Positions 7,733 to 15,405 of a DNA stretch of 37,384 nt are shown in pieces. Numbering within the stretch: the first letter of the stretch is position 1; every line of letters starts with the position of its first letter. The notes under the pieces are model-generated. The model was given only the letters and a program-made list of their open reading frames with translations. It searched no databases and was not told the origin of the DNA. The position numbers and the translations under genes were made by a program. The stretch is from Clostridia bacterium (GTDB lineage Bacteria; Bacillota; Clostridia; Oscillospirales; Acutalibacteraceae), in the NCBI GenBank assembly GCA_017521365.1, contig JAFXCT010000098.1, forward strand, positions 1-37,384, read 5' to 3'.

Positions 7733-9187
7733 ATGAAAAAATTACGCACTCCCCTTTCGGTGTTACTCGCCGCACTTATTTTGCTTTCAGGTGCTGTTTG
7801 CTTCAATGCTTCTGCGCTCGACAAGGCAGCTTGGGACACTAACTGGGCAGAAAACTCGGCTGAAATTTCCGCCGCCGTTACAATGACACCTGCAAGCAAC
7901 GATTCGGACAGATATATTTCCTGGTATTCCGCCGCTGGCAGCGGTGCGGTTACCGTAAAAAATGCTGACGGCTCAGCCTTCGGCACGTTTGATGCCCAAG
8001 CCGTTGCAACGCCTCAGGGCGACTACCGCCTTGTTTCTTACATCAGCGGACTTGAAGCAGGTAAGACCTACTCCTACACCTGCGCTTCAGGTGAATGGAC
8101 GAGCGAAACCTATACTATTGACGCTTACGGCACGGATTCCTTTACAGCCGTTTACGTTTCCGATATTCACGTAAGCCACGATGACAACAACGCCGACTCC
8201 ATCAGGGACAACGCCTACACGCTCGGCGAAACGCTTGAAGTTGCACAAGCCAAGGCAGCAGCAAACGGCACAACGCTTGAGCTTATCCTTTCGGGCGGCG
8301 ACCAGGCATCCGAGGGTATGAGAACGGAATATGTGGGTGTTGCCGCAAACAGCTTTATGAAGTCTATCCCCTTTGCACCCTGTATAGGCAACCACGACCG
8401 CAAGAGCGTTGACTACAGATACTTCAACGCCATTCAGTACGGCACGGTCAATATGGCGGTTAAATCCTACGTCGGCACGGACTATTATTTCGTCAAGGGT
8501 GACGTACTGTTCCTCGTTATGGACTCCAACAACATCAGTATGGGCGACCACGAAAAGCTCGTTAAAAAGGCTGTAAACGAAAACCCCGACGTCAAGTGGA
8601 GGGTTGCAATCTTTCACCATGACCTTTACAGCGGCAGAAAGCCCAACAGAGAAAGCGAAAACAAGTGGCTCCGCCTTATGTGGGCACCGCTTGCAGACAA
8701 GTACGGCTTTGACCTTTGCCTGCTCGGCCACAGCCACTACTACACGATTTCCAACGTACTTTACAACAACGAGCCCGTTGCAACGGTTGAAAACAACGCC
8801 ACAATCACAGACCCCAACGGCACGATTTATATGGTTACGGGCTCAATCAACAGACCCCGCGGCGCAGAAGATGAAATAGGCCTGAGAGAAAGCGACATCG
8901 GCCACGCAGTACTCACGCAGGAAAAAATTTACAACCTCATTGATTTCTCCGAGGACAGCATTGTGCTCAAGTCCTACACGGTTGAAAGCGACGAGTGCAT
9001 AGGCGCAATTACGATTAAAAAGACCACCAACGAGGGCGGCCACAGCTACACAACACCTGCACAGTGGTACTATCCTCTGGTTAAGGTTATAAGCGCAATT
9101 GCAGGCATTATAAACAACATCGGCAGATATTACGACAATACACAGCTTGGATTTGATATTCCGCTGTTTGAGGGTATATTCGGTTAA
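7733..9187 (+). CDS. Secreted metallophosphoesterase, purple-acid-phosphatase-like
   Basis: 484 residues. Residues 1-28 form a Sec signal peptide (KKLR, hydrophobic core, NASA before LD). Residues 40-130 resemble the fibronectin-type N-domain of purple acid phosphatases (WYSAAGSGAVTV, YISGLEAGKTYSYTC). The catalytic domain follows: VSDIH (D144, H146), SGGD (D190), GNHD (219-222), FHHD (295-297), GHSH (332-335). All metal-ligand positions are filled, unlike the divergent paralogue. The C-terminal 40 residues are hydrophobic/amphipathic. The family cleaves phosphate esters outside the cell; the substrate is not readable. It has a consensus promoter and is followed after 2 bp by another phosphoesterase gene, a likely operon. 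AGGTGA precedes the ATG. Confidence 0.88.
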   Translation: MKKLRTPLSVLLAALILLSGAVCFNASALDKAAWDTNWAENSAEISAAVTMTPASNDSDRYISWYSAAGSGAVTVKNADGSAFGTFDAQAVATPQGDYRLVSYISGLEAGKTYSYTCASGEWTSETYTIDAYGTDSFTAVYVSDIHVSHDDNNADSIRDNAYTLGETLEVAQAKAAANGTTLELILSGGDQASEGMRTEYVGVAANSFMKSIPFAPCIGNHDRKSVDYRYFNAIQYGTVNMAVKSYVGTDYYFVKGDVLFLVMDSNNISMGDHEKLVKKAVNENPDVKWRVAIFHHDLYSGRKPNRESENKWLRLMWAPLADKYGFDLCLLGHSHYYTISNVLYNNEPVATVENNATITDPNGTIYMVTGSINRPRGAEDEIGLRESDIGHAVLTQEKIYNLIDFSEDSIVLKSYTVESDECIGAITIKKTTNEGGHSYTTPAQWYYPLVKVISAIAGIINNIGRYYDNTQLGFDIPLFEGIFG

Positions 9188-9189
9188 TT

Positions 9190-10317
9190 ATGAAAAAACA
9201 ACTTAAATTTGACAATAACGGAAAATTCAGAATGCTTCTGTTCGGTGATTTGCACGAGCCCTGTGTATTTGACACACCGAATGACAGAGCAAGGTTTCAC
9301 GATATGCAGCTGCTTATGGAAACGGCTGTAAAAACGCTCAAGCCCGACCTTTGCGTGCTTATGGGTGATACATATACCGACGGCAACAGAGACCCCAAGG
9401 GCAATATTGCGCTTATCACAAAGCCGATTACGGATGCGGGTATTCCTTTTGCTGCCGTGCTCGGCAACCACGAGCACGACCAGGGCACGGAGGACAAAAT
9501 TGTTGAAGCTTACGTCAGCAACCCGAACTGCCTTTGCTTTAATGACGACCCCGAAATTACGGGTGATATGAATTTCAACCTCACCATTCAGGCAAGTGAC
9601 AGCGACAAAACCGCATTCAACCTGTGGTTTATCGACTCCAACAACTGCTGTGAGGACAGAAGCGTATCAATATACGACTGGGTACACGAGGACCAGATTG
9701 CGTGGTACGAGCGCAAGGCAAATGAGCTCAAGGAGCAAAACGGCGGTAAGCCCGTGCCCGCAATTCTTTTCCAGCACACACCCGTTTACGAGGAAAGAAA
9801 CGCTTACAGATTAGCTAAGCCGTGGGAGCTTTATCCCTCCGTAAAGGGTCACGGCAAACGAGCCAACAAGCGTTACGTCGGCAACGAGTGTGTGACTGAC
9901 GGCTACGTCGGCGAAGACCCCTGCGCACCCGAATACAACCCCGGCCAATTTGAAAGCTGGAAAAAGACGGGTGACGTTATCGGCGCATTTTTCGGCCACG
10001 ACCACCTCAACGATTTCACCTGCGTGGTTGACGGAATTACGATGGGTCAATGCAAAACCGCAGGCTTCCGCTGTTTTACCGACGGCGCAAGAAGCTGTGT
10101 GAGAATTGTTGACATTGACGAACGCGACCTTACGAAGCTCGAAACGAAGGTTGTTCACTACAAAGAATTGGGTCTCAAGTGCACCTGCCTTGGTCCCCTG
10201 CTTCGCAACTTCAACGATAAGCAGTACATTACCTTCGTAACAACGGCACACATTGCCGCCGCTGCCGCAACGGCAGGCGCAGTTGCACTTGCAATAAAGA
10301 AATTCAAAAAGAAATAA
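9190..10317 (+). CDS. Metallophosphoesterase with hydrophobic C-terminal tail
   Basis: 375 residues. Motifs: FGDLH (D20, H22), LMGD (D60), GNHEHD (92-97), FQHTP and FFGHDH, so the full ligand set is present. The N-terminus has no signal peptide. Residues about 353-370 are an alanine/valine-rich hydrophobic stretch ending KKFKKK, consistent with a C-tail anchor with the catalytic domain in the cytoplasm. The layout resembles Icc/PhoD-like phosphoesterases acting on nucleotides or phosphodiesters; the substrate is unknown. ATG is only 2 bp after the previous stop and lacks a good ribosome site, so it is probably translationally coupled. A strong terminator follows. Confidence 0.85.
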   Translation: MKKQLKFDNNGKFRMLLFGDLHEPCVFDTPNDRARFHDMQLLMETAVKTLKPDLCVLMGDTYTDGNRDPKGNIALITKPITDAGIPFAAVLGNHEHDQGTEDKIVEAYVSNPNCLCFNDDPEITGDMNFNLTIQASDSDKTAFNLWFIDSNNCCEDRSVSIYDWVHEDQIAWYERKANELKEQNGGKPVPAILFQHTPVYEERNAYRLAKPWELYPSVKGHGKRANKRYVGNECVTDGYVGEDPCAPEYNPGQFESWKKTGDVIGAFFGHDHLNDFTCVVDGITMGQCKTAGFRCFTDGARSCVRIVDIDERDLTKLETKVVHYKELGLKCTCLGPLLRNFNDKQYITFVTTAHIAAAAATAGAVALAIKKFKKK

Positions 10318-10328
10318 GGCAAATTTTT

Positions 10329-10364
10329 AAGGTCTGTACCGCTTGGTACAGACCTTAATTTTTT
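10329..10364. terminator. Bidirectional terminator between convergent genes
   Basis: Perfect 12-bp stem (10329-10340 with 10345-10356), loop GCTT, T-run at 10359-10364 on the plus strand and an A-rich flank giving T's on the minus strand. It separates the phosphoesterase operon from the convergent lipoprotein gene. Confidence 0.9.
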
Positions 10365-10377
10365 ATCGCTTTTCGTT

Positions 10378-11235
10378 TCAGATAACAACCTGATAATCGA
10401 CCGCCGAGCGGATATTCGTGATACGTGCCGATATGCCCTTCAAGGAGCCGACGACGTCGCCGACGTGAATATCAACCGTATACTTCCACGTGCCGCTTGT
10501 AATCTTGCCCGTTTCCTCGCTTATATTTGCGGTGAGGGAGGCGTTCTTATAGGTGAGAGCAACCGTTTCCCTGCCCTCGTCAATGGTAATACCGAGCTGG
10601 CTGAGAGCCTCGTCAATACTGCCGAGTGTGCCTATACCCCTTGCAACGGGGCCGCCGTTATGAGGGTCGCCGTCCGAGCCGTCAACCTGTGATTTCAGCT
10701 TGATTTTAACCGTTACAACGCCGTTTTTCGCTGTTGCGGAGATTGATTCGCAGTCGGAAAGCCTGAGGTCACCCTCGCCGGGCACCCAATCGGTTTCGGA
10801 AGAGTTGTTATTCAGCACCAGCTTTGCAATAGGAGTAACCATCTTTACAAACATACCGACAAGAGCGCCGTCGCCCGTAATGTCGCGGCTGAGCTTCATC
10901 GTCTGCTGACCCTTTGGCCAATCCTTATCGGTCTTTCTGACCGCCGCATTGTAATAATCGAGAACAGCCTGCTTATCATTAAGGTCAAGTCCTTGAGCCT
11001 CGGAGGTTTCTTCTTCGGAAACAGCTTCATCTGTAACGGCTTCTTCCGTTGTGGTTTCTTCGGCTGTAACCGACTCGGTATTGTCAACAGAATGATTTTC
11101 GGTTATATTCACGCTTTCTGTTGTTTCCGCAGTATCTGGCGCAGTTGTAGTTGTTTCCGGCTCATCATTACCGCCGCAGGCAGCAAGAGAAAAAGCAAGA
11201 ACAACAGCCATAAGTAAAGCCGATATCTTTTTCAT
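10378..11235 (-). CDS. Lipoprotein of a tandem three-member family (member 1)
   Basis: 285 residues. The signal peptide ends in a lipobox, SLAAC (Cys19), followed by the GGNDEPETTTT block shared with the two neighbouring genes. Residues 25-80 are a Thr/Glu/Ser-rich linker, without the tidy tandem repeats of its neighbours. The remaining 200 residues are a mixed alpha/beta domain: LNDKQAVLDYYNAAV, then VTVKIKLKSQ and LTANISEETGKI. I do not recognise a family; the order (helical start, about 100-residue middle, two beta stretches with VKIK- and YKN-like strands) matches its paralogues but sequence identity is low. Lipid-anchored outside the membrane. Own leader with a possible TATAAT at 11277-11272; separated from member 2 by a terminator, so probably transcribed alone. 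Confidence 0.85.
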   Translation of the reverse strand: MKKISALLMAVVLAFSLAACGGNDEPETTTTAPDTAETTESVNITENHSVDNTESVTAEETTTEEAVTDEAVSEEETSEAQGLDLNDKQAVLDYYNAAVRKTDKDWPKGQQTMKLSRDITGDGALVGMFVKMVTPIAKLVLNNNSSETDWVPGEGDLRLSDCESISATAKNGVVTVKIKLKSQVDGSDGDPHNGGPVARGIGTLGSIDEALSQLGITIDEGRETVALTYKNASLTANISEETGKITSGTWKYTVDIHVGDVVGSLKGISARITNIRSAVDYQVVI

Positions 11236-11332
11236 AGTAAAACACCCTTTGCAGAAAGATTATTTTATTTCATTATACACCAAAATACAAAATTATTTTT
11301 CTTTGCAAGAACTATTACAGTATAAAAAATTA

Positions 11333-11356
11333 CCTGTGCTCCGTTTGGAGCACAGG
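11333..11356 (-). terminator. Intrinsic terminator after lipoprotein member 2
   Basis: Perfect 10-bp stem CCTGTGCTCC (11333-11342) with GGAGCACAGG (11347-11356), loop of 4. On the minus strand it is followed by AATTTTTTA. It lies 24 bp beyond the stop of the gene at 11381. Confidence 0.88.
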
Positions 11357-11380
11357 CTAATTTTCTTGTATTAAAACTGA

Positions 11381-12265
11381 TTAATAGTTGATGTTGGAGA
11401 ATGTGCCGTTTGTAACAGCAGCACCTGAACCGTTGATCTTGATACCGGCCTTAAGAGTAAGCTGTGCATCAAAAGCATAAGAATACTTGATTGATGTAAT
11501 CTTGCCATTAGCAACCTTAACCTCAACCTTGATGTTCTTGTAGTTAACAGTTGTGCTGTCAACCTTGATAGCTGTTGTGAAGCCAGCGATACCGTCAACA
11601 ACTTCTTCGTGTGTGATGAAGTCATTTGTGAATCTGTTGAAAGGAGTAGCACCTGTCTTCTTGGGGTTGGTTTCGTTCTTGAGTGTGAAGGTGTAAACGC
11701 CATCCTTAACCGCGAAGGAACCGAGATCTTCAGGCTTGAGAGATGTAGCCTTAACCTTGTAATCACCGTCAACATCTTCCTTGGGAAGTGTACCCTTCTT
11801 TGTGCCGATACCGAGGAAGTCACCGACAACTGTGTCGAGGTTGGAGTTTTCATCAATAGCGCTGATGATACCGTTAAGGATACCGGTTGCACCGCCGACA
11901 TCGATGTTCTTTGTGTATTCACATACTCTGTTGTAGGAGTACTTGCCGCTCTTTGCAATCTTAGCTGTTTCAGCGTTCATAAATGCAGCGAACTCAGCAG
12001 CTGTCATATCGCCTGCGGGAGCAGCCTCTGTTTCCTCTTCGGAAGCAGCCTCTGTGGACTCTGCTTCGGATGCAGCTTCTGTGGATTCAGCCTCGGAAGC
12101 GGCCTCTGTGGACTCAACCTCGGAGGGAGCTTCTGTTGCGTCAACAGCCTCTGTTGAGTCTGCTGCGGGTGCTTCTGTTGTGGTTTCGGGCTCGTCGTTA
12201 CCGCCGCAAGCAGCGAGGGTGAATACCATTGCGAGAGCCATAAGGAGAGCTAAAAGCTTTTTCAT
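11381..12265 (-). CDS. Lipoprotein of a tandem three-member family (member 2), repeat linker
   Basis: 294 residues. Signal peptide with lipobox TLAAC, then the shared GGNDEPETTTEAP. The linker contains three 27-bp tandem repeats (12041-12121) encoding TEAASEAES-type nonapeptides. The folded part (about 95-294) begins TAAEFAAFMNAETAKI and contains NETNPKKTGATPFNRFTNDF, closely matched in member 3 (NETNPLKGKSALNKFTNDY); both end in alternating beta strands (VNYKNIKVEVKV, KYSYAFDAQLTL). No enzyme motif. Function unknown; perhaps a surface ligand-binding or structural lipoprotein. AAAGGAAA precedes the ATG. No promoter of its own is evident, so it may be co-transcribed from member 3. Confidence 0.85.
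   Translation of the reverse strand: MKKLLALLMALAMVFTLAACGGNDEPETTTEAPAADSTEAVDATEAPSEVESTEAASEAESTEAASEAESTEAASEEETEAAPAGDMTAAEFAAFMNAETAKIAKSGKYSYNRVCEYTKNIDVGGATGILNGIISAIDENSNLDTVVGDFLGIGTKKGTLPKEDVDGDYKVKATSLKPEDLGSFAVKDGVYTFTLKNETNPKKTGATPFNRFTNDFITHEEVVDGIAGFTTAIKVDSTTVNYKNIKVEVKVANGKITSIKYSYAFDAQLTLKAGIKINGSGAAVTNGTFSNINY
12041..12121 (-). repeat. Three 27-bp tandem repeats in the lipoprotein linker
   Basis: Three imperfect copies at 12041-12067, 12068-12094 and 12095-12121, each in frame, differ mostly at third codon positions. They encode the Glu/Ala/Ser/Thr spacer behind the lipid anchor. In-frame copy changes would alter only linker length. Confidence 0.8.
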
Positions 12266-12338
12266 AGTGAAAATTTCCTTTCGTTTGGTTAGTTTTAATA
12301 TATTTTTAATCGGTTTCGCGCCCGACTAAAAGTACGGA

Positions 12339-13232
12339 TTAATATGCGAAGTTAGCAAACTTAGCTGTTGTATAGATTGTACCGGTTGCCTGCTTAACTG
12401 TAAGAACGTAGTTAACCTTCTCAAGAAGTGCATCAATCTTAACTGTGTAATCAAGTGTGCTGAAGGACTTGTCAGCAACAGCAATCTTAGCCTTGATTGT
12501 AGCTGTCTTTACCGTGCAGGTAATCTTTTCAGCGGAAGCACCCTCGCTCTGGAGGCCTTCGTGCATTTCGTTAACGTCCTTGTAATCGTTTGTGAACTTG
12601 TTGAGAGCGCTCTTACCCTTGAGGGGGTTTGTTTCGTTCTTAACTGTGATTGCTACTTCGTAATACTTGCCGTCAGCGGAAAGCTTGCAGGTAGCTGCAG
12701 TAACGTCTGCTGCGGAAAGTGTGCTCTTAACGATTTCGTTTGAAGCCTTACCCTTTGTAGCTGTGATTGTTTCTGTACCTTCGCCAAGGAAGCCGCCGAC
12801 AGCGTCACGAACCATATCGAGCTTGCCGATAGCGCCCATTTCGAGGTTCTGGAGCTCTGTTGTAACGGTCTTCTTGAAGCCGGGCTTTGCGGAAACAGCC
12901 TTTGCTGTAGCCTCGTTGTAAAGAGCAACGATTTCAGCCTTGTCTGTGGGAACAACTACTTCTGCTGCCTCGGTGGACTCTGCTTCGGAAGCAGCCTCTG
13001 TTGCATCAACAGCCTCTGTAGCTTCCTCGGAAGCAGCTTCTGTTGCATCTTCTGTAGCGGCCTCTGTTGCGTCTTCTGTAGCAGCTTCTGTTGCGTCAAC
13101 TGCATCCGTTGACTCTGCTACGGGAGCTTCTGTTGTGGTTTCGGGTTCGTCGTTGCCGCCGCAAGCTGCAAATGTGAGAACCATAATTGCTGCCATAAGC
13201 AGTGCGAGAACTGAGGTAAGTACTTTTTTCAT
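12339..13232 (-). CDS. Lipoprotein of a tandem three-member family (member 3), repeat linker
   Basis: 297 residues from ATG 13232. The longer in-frame start at 13292 would add 20 residues that overlap the -10 box, so I reject it. Signal peptide with lipobox TFAAC, then GGNDEPETTTEAP as in the neighbours. The linker has TEAATEDA-type repeats, including two exact-length 24-bp copies at 13039-13062 and 13063-13086. The folded domain starts ALYNEATAKAVSAKPGF and carries NETNPLKGKSALNKFTNDY, shared with member 2. Function unknown. It has its own promoter and is probably the first gene of a two-gene transcript with member 2, since I see no convincing terminator between them. Confidence 0.85.
   Translation of the reverse strand: MKKVLTSVLALLMAAIMVLTFAACGGNDEPETTTEAPVAESTDAVDATEAATEDATEAATEDATEAASEEATEAVDATEAASEAESTEAAEVVVPTDKAEIVALYNEATAKAVSAKPGFKKTVTTELQNLEMGAIGKLDMVRDAVGGFLGEGTETITATKGKASNEIVKSTLSAADVTAATCKLSADGKYYEVAITVKNETNPLKGKSALNKFTNDYKDVNEMHEGLQSEGASAEKITCTVKTATIKAKIAVADKSFSTLDYTVKIDALLEKVNYVLTVKQATGTIYTTAKFANFAY
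13039..13086 (-). repeat. 24-bp tandem repeat in the lipoprotein linker
   Basis: Two adjacent 24-bp copies (13039-13062 and 13063-13086) differ at a few third positions and are flanked by partial copies. They encode EDATEAAT-like octapeptides in the extracellular spacer. Confidence 0.75.
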
Positions 13233-13290
13233 TAGAAATATCCCTCTCATTTCAAAAATTTTATGGGACCTGTTTCGGGTCTCTTTGTAC

Positions 13291-13320
13291 ACTATACCAA
13301 AAAAGCTATATATTAGTCAA
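13291..13320 (-). promoter_or_regulatory. Promoter of lipoprotein member 3
   Basis: On the minus strand TTGACT (13320-13315), 18-nt spacer, TATAGT (13296-13291). A short leader hairpin (GGGACC at 13264-13269 with GGTCTC at 13277-13282, one G-U pair) lies between the promoter and the ATG. Confidence 0.55.
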
Positions 13321-13353
13321 TAATAAAATGATAACAAAATCGTAAATTTTTGT

Positions 13354-14055
13354 TTATTTCAGAAAGAAACATACGGCAATTGGCAAAAACACCGCCGGAA
13401 GACTGTTCATAACCTTGATATTTGTAATCTTGAGCATATTGAGGCCTATGGCAATAATCAGCAACGAGCCCACGCAGGTCATATGGGCAACCGTATAGTC
13501 GTTGAGCAGAGGTGCTATTACGCCCGAAAGCATAGTAATCGTGCCCTGATAAAGGAAAACCGGCACTACGCTTGCAAGCACACCCCAACCGAGAGTGGAT
13601 GCCAGCACGATTGAGGTTACGCAGTCGATAACGGATTTTGTGATGAGAGTTTCGTGGTCACCCGATATACCGCTGTCAAGCGAGCCGACTATAGCCATTG
13701 CACCGATACAGAAAAGCAGGGTTGCTGAAATACAGCCCTCGGCAAACTGTGCCTTTTCGCCGGGCTTCGTGAGTTTCTTTTCTATTTTTGAAGCGGCGTT
13801 ATTAATGTGCTTGTCCAGGTCAAGCCAACTGCCGATTATTGTGCCGATTGCCATTGAAATAACGGCAACGAGGGCGTTCGTGCCTTCAAGCGCACCGTCA
13901 ATTCCGATAAACAGCACGCAAAGACCCATTGCCTTCATCACGGCATCGGACACCCTTTCGGGCAGACCCTTTTTGAGCAGCAGGCCTATTGAGCCGCCGA
14001 CGAGAACGAGAACGACGTTGACAAAGCTGCCCGTGAGCGCAAGTATTTTTTCCAC
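13354..14055 (-). CDS. DUF554 family membrane protein (YdfK/YqgA-like)
   Basis: 233 residues from GTG 14055. The upstream ATG at 14064 and TTG at 14070 are also in frame, but GGAG abuts the ATG, whereas it is 9 nt before the GTG, so the GTG is preferred. About seven hydrophobic segments. Features typical of the family: a glycine-rich first helix (VNVVLVLVGGSIGLLLKKGLPER), ALVAVISMAIGTIIGSWLDLD in the second region, and a terminal KITNIKVMNSLPAVFLPIAV-like segment. Role unknown across the family, possibly transport. It has its own promoter and is divergent from the amidase-like gene. Confidence 0.88.
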   Translation of the reverse strand: MEKILALTGSFVNVVLVLVGGSIGLLLKKGLPERVSDAVMKAMGLCVLFIGIDGALEGTNALVAVISMAIGTIIGSWLDLDKHINNAASKIEKKLTKPGEKAQFAEGCISATLLFCIGAMAIVGSLDSGISGDHETLITKSVIDCVTSIVLASTLGWGVLASVVPVFLYQGTITMLSGVIAPLLNDYTVAHMTCVGSLLIIAIGLNMLKITNIKVMNSLPAVFLPIAVCFFLK

Positions 14056-14086
14056 GAATAACATCTCCAAACAAAAGATAGCTGTG

Positions 14087-14115
14087 ATTATAACATTTTA
14101 TATAAGAACTTTCAA
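14087..14115 (-). promoter_or_regulatory. Promoter of the DUF554 gene
   Basis: On the minus strand TTGAAA (14115-14110), 17-nt spacer, TATAAT (14092-14087), about 30 nt before the preferred start codon. Confidence 0.75.
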
Positions 14116-14123
14116 CCGACAAT

Positions 14124-14153
14124 TTCATAAAATGCGGTATAGGATTTTATGAA
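14124..14153 (+). promoter_or_regulatory. Perfect inverted repeat before the ribosome site of the amidase-like gene
   Basis: TTCATAAAAT (14124-14133) and ATTTTATGAA (14144-14153) are a perfect 10-bp inverted repeat with a 10-nt centre. The right arm runs into AAGGAGG (14152-14158), so it could be a repressor operator or a leader hairpin limiting ribosome access. No T-run follows, so it is not a terminator. Confidence 0.5.
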
Positions 14154-14167
14154 GGAGGTTTTACCCG

Positions 14168-14722
14168 ATGTTTGTTACAAAAGAATACAACCGCGACAAG
14201 GCACTTGCCTACGCAAAGCGCTGGGCACTTGACCGCAACCCGTTGTTTTTCAGCTTCAACGGCATAGGCGGAGACTGCACGAACTTCGTTTCGCAGTGCA
14301 TATTCGCAGGCGGCTGCGTTATGAATTACACGCCGACCTACGGCTGGTACTATATTTCGTCAAGCGACCGCACGCCCTCCTGGAGCGGAGTTCAGTTTTT
14401 TTACGATTTTATTGTAAACAACAAGGAGCAGGGACCGTTTGCAACGGAAGTGACAGCAGACAGAATAGAAAGAGGCGACGTCATTCAGCTTGGCAACGAG
14501 GAGGGGCTGTTTTACCACTCACTTATCGTTATTGACAAGCAGGATAACGAAATATATATCGCCTCACATTCGGATGACTACTATAACCGAAAGCTCAGCA
14601 GTTACGACTACGCCTACATCCGCTACCTGCACATTGAGGGCATACGCTTTGAAATTCAGGGCAGAGACACCTGCTTTGAAACGCTTATTTCGGGCGGTGT
14701 AGAGCCGTTTGAAGATGAATAA
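14168..14722 (+). CDS. Amidase_6-type putative cysteine amidase
   Basis: 184 residues. The motif GGDCTNFVSQC (about 36-46) matches the catalytic Cys region of the putative amidase domain (Amidase_6, PF12671). Also typical are the N-terminal YNRDKALAYAKRWAL, the tryptophan-rich TYGWYYISSSDRTPSWSG, the RGDVIQL turn and a later FYHSLIVI with the presumed catalytic His. Family members often carry signal peptides and are thought to act on cell-wall peptides; this one has none, so it may be cytoplasmic or mother-cell/forespore located. Excellent AAGGAGG ribosome site 9 nt before ATG. Single gene, convergent with the YkgJ-type gene. Confidence 0.8.
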   Translation: MFVTKEYNRDKALAYAKRWALDRNPLFFSFNGIGGDCTNFVSQCIFAGGCVMNYTPTYGWYYISSSDRTPSWSGVQFFYDFIVNNKEQGPFATEVTADRIERGDVIQLGNEEGLFYHSLIVIDKQDNEIYIASHSDDYYNRKLSSYDYAYIRYLHIEGIRFEIQGRDTCFETLISGGVEPFEDE

Positions 14723-14834
14723 TAAAACGGCTGCCAAAAAATATGCAATTTATAATAAAAGTCTTGAAATAAAAATGTTTTTATTATAAAATATAACCAT
14801 TAATATCCTCAACGGAGCATAATGCATCGGCTGC

Positions 14835-15338
14835 TCAAAGCCCCAGCTTGATTTCAAGCTCAATAAGCTCTTTCAGAAACTCACTCGTTTTCCTGAGGTA
14901 TTCCGCTGTTTCAGCATCCTTAAGCAGATATTTGCCCGAGCGTCTTACCGCTCTCGTAAACCGACGGTCAAGCCTTACCCTTTCGCTTGCCAGAGGACAG
15001 GCACGGGAGGCTCTCGGGTCGTAAATGACACGGATTTTTTCTTCGCCGTTCTCATTGACCACCAGCGGAAACAGCGGATATATACGGCAGGCAAGCGGTC
15101 TGTGCTCTCTGTCACAGCTTCCGTGACATTTCACGAGCGGAACCTCGCCGTCGATAACCTCAAAGCCTTCCAACAGGGAAAATATTTCCTTTTCGCCCGG
15201 AAAGAGCTCCATACTGTCGCCCGTTTTATCAGTGCAGCACACCGCACCGCAGGCAAGACCGCAATCGGCTCTGCCCAGAGGAGTTGCTTTTTCAAGCAGA
15301 GCATATGCCTCTCTTAAAGCTTTGCTTCGTATTTTCAA
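14835..15338 (-). CDS. YkgJ-type cysteine cluster protein (putative metal-binding)
   Basis: 167 residues from a TTG start, with AGGTG about 9 nt upstream. The cysteine pattern ADCGLACGAVCC, a later CHGSCDRE and RPLACRIYPLFPL are characteristic of the YkgJ zinc/iron-chelating family, where a Cys cluster probably binds a metal or Fe-S centre. No other domain. Role unknown. It is divergent from the helical-barrel gene at 15406, with only about 67 bp between starts. Confidence 0.8.
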   Translation of the reverse strand: MKIRSKALREAYALLEKATPLGRADCGLACGAVCCTDKTGDSMELFPGEKEIFSLLEGFEVIDGEVPLVKCHGSCDREHRPLACRIYPLFPLVVNENGEEKIRVIYDPRASRACPLASERVRLDRRFTRAVRRSGKYLLKDAETAEYLRKTSEFLKELIELEIKLGL

Positions 15339-15405
15339 ATCGAATCACACCTTTCTTTTAATATATTAATTGAGTGATTTAATCTTGTCAATAAAGGAGA
15401 ATAAA

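Noticed and set aside
12300..12325. Hairpin between lipoprotein members 3 and 2 as a terminator
   Set aside because: Only about six pairs including a G-U, and it is followed by A's rather than T's on the relevant strand.
12041..13086. Regular short repeats that could suggest a CRISPR array
   Set aside because: The repeats are directly adjacent without spacers, in frame, and encode a TEAASE linker in lipoprotein genes.
14752..14787. AT-only inverted repeat ATAATAAAA/TTTTATTAT between the convergent amidase and YkgJ genes
   Set aside because: The stem has no G-C pairs and a long loop, too weak to call a terminator.
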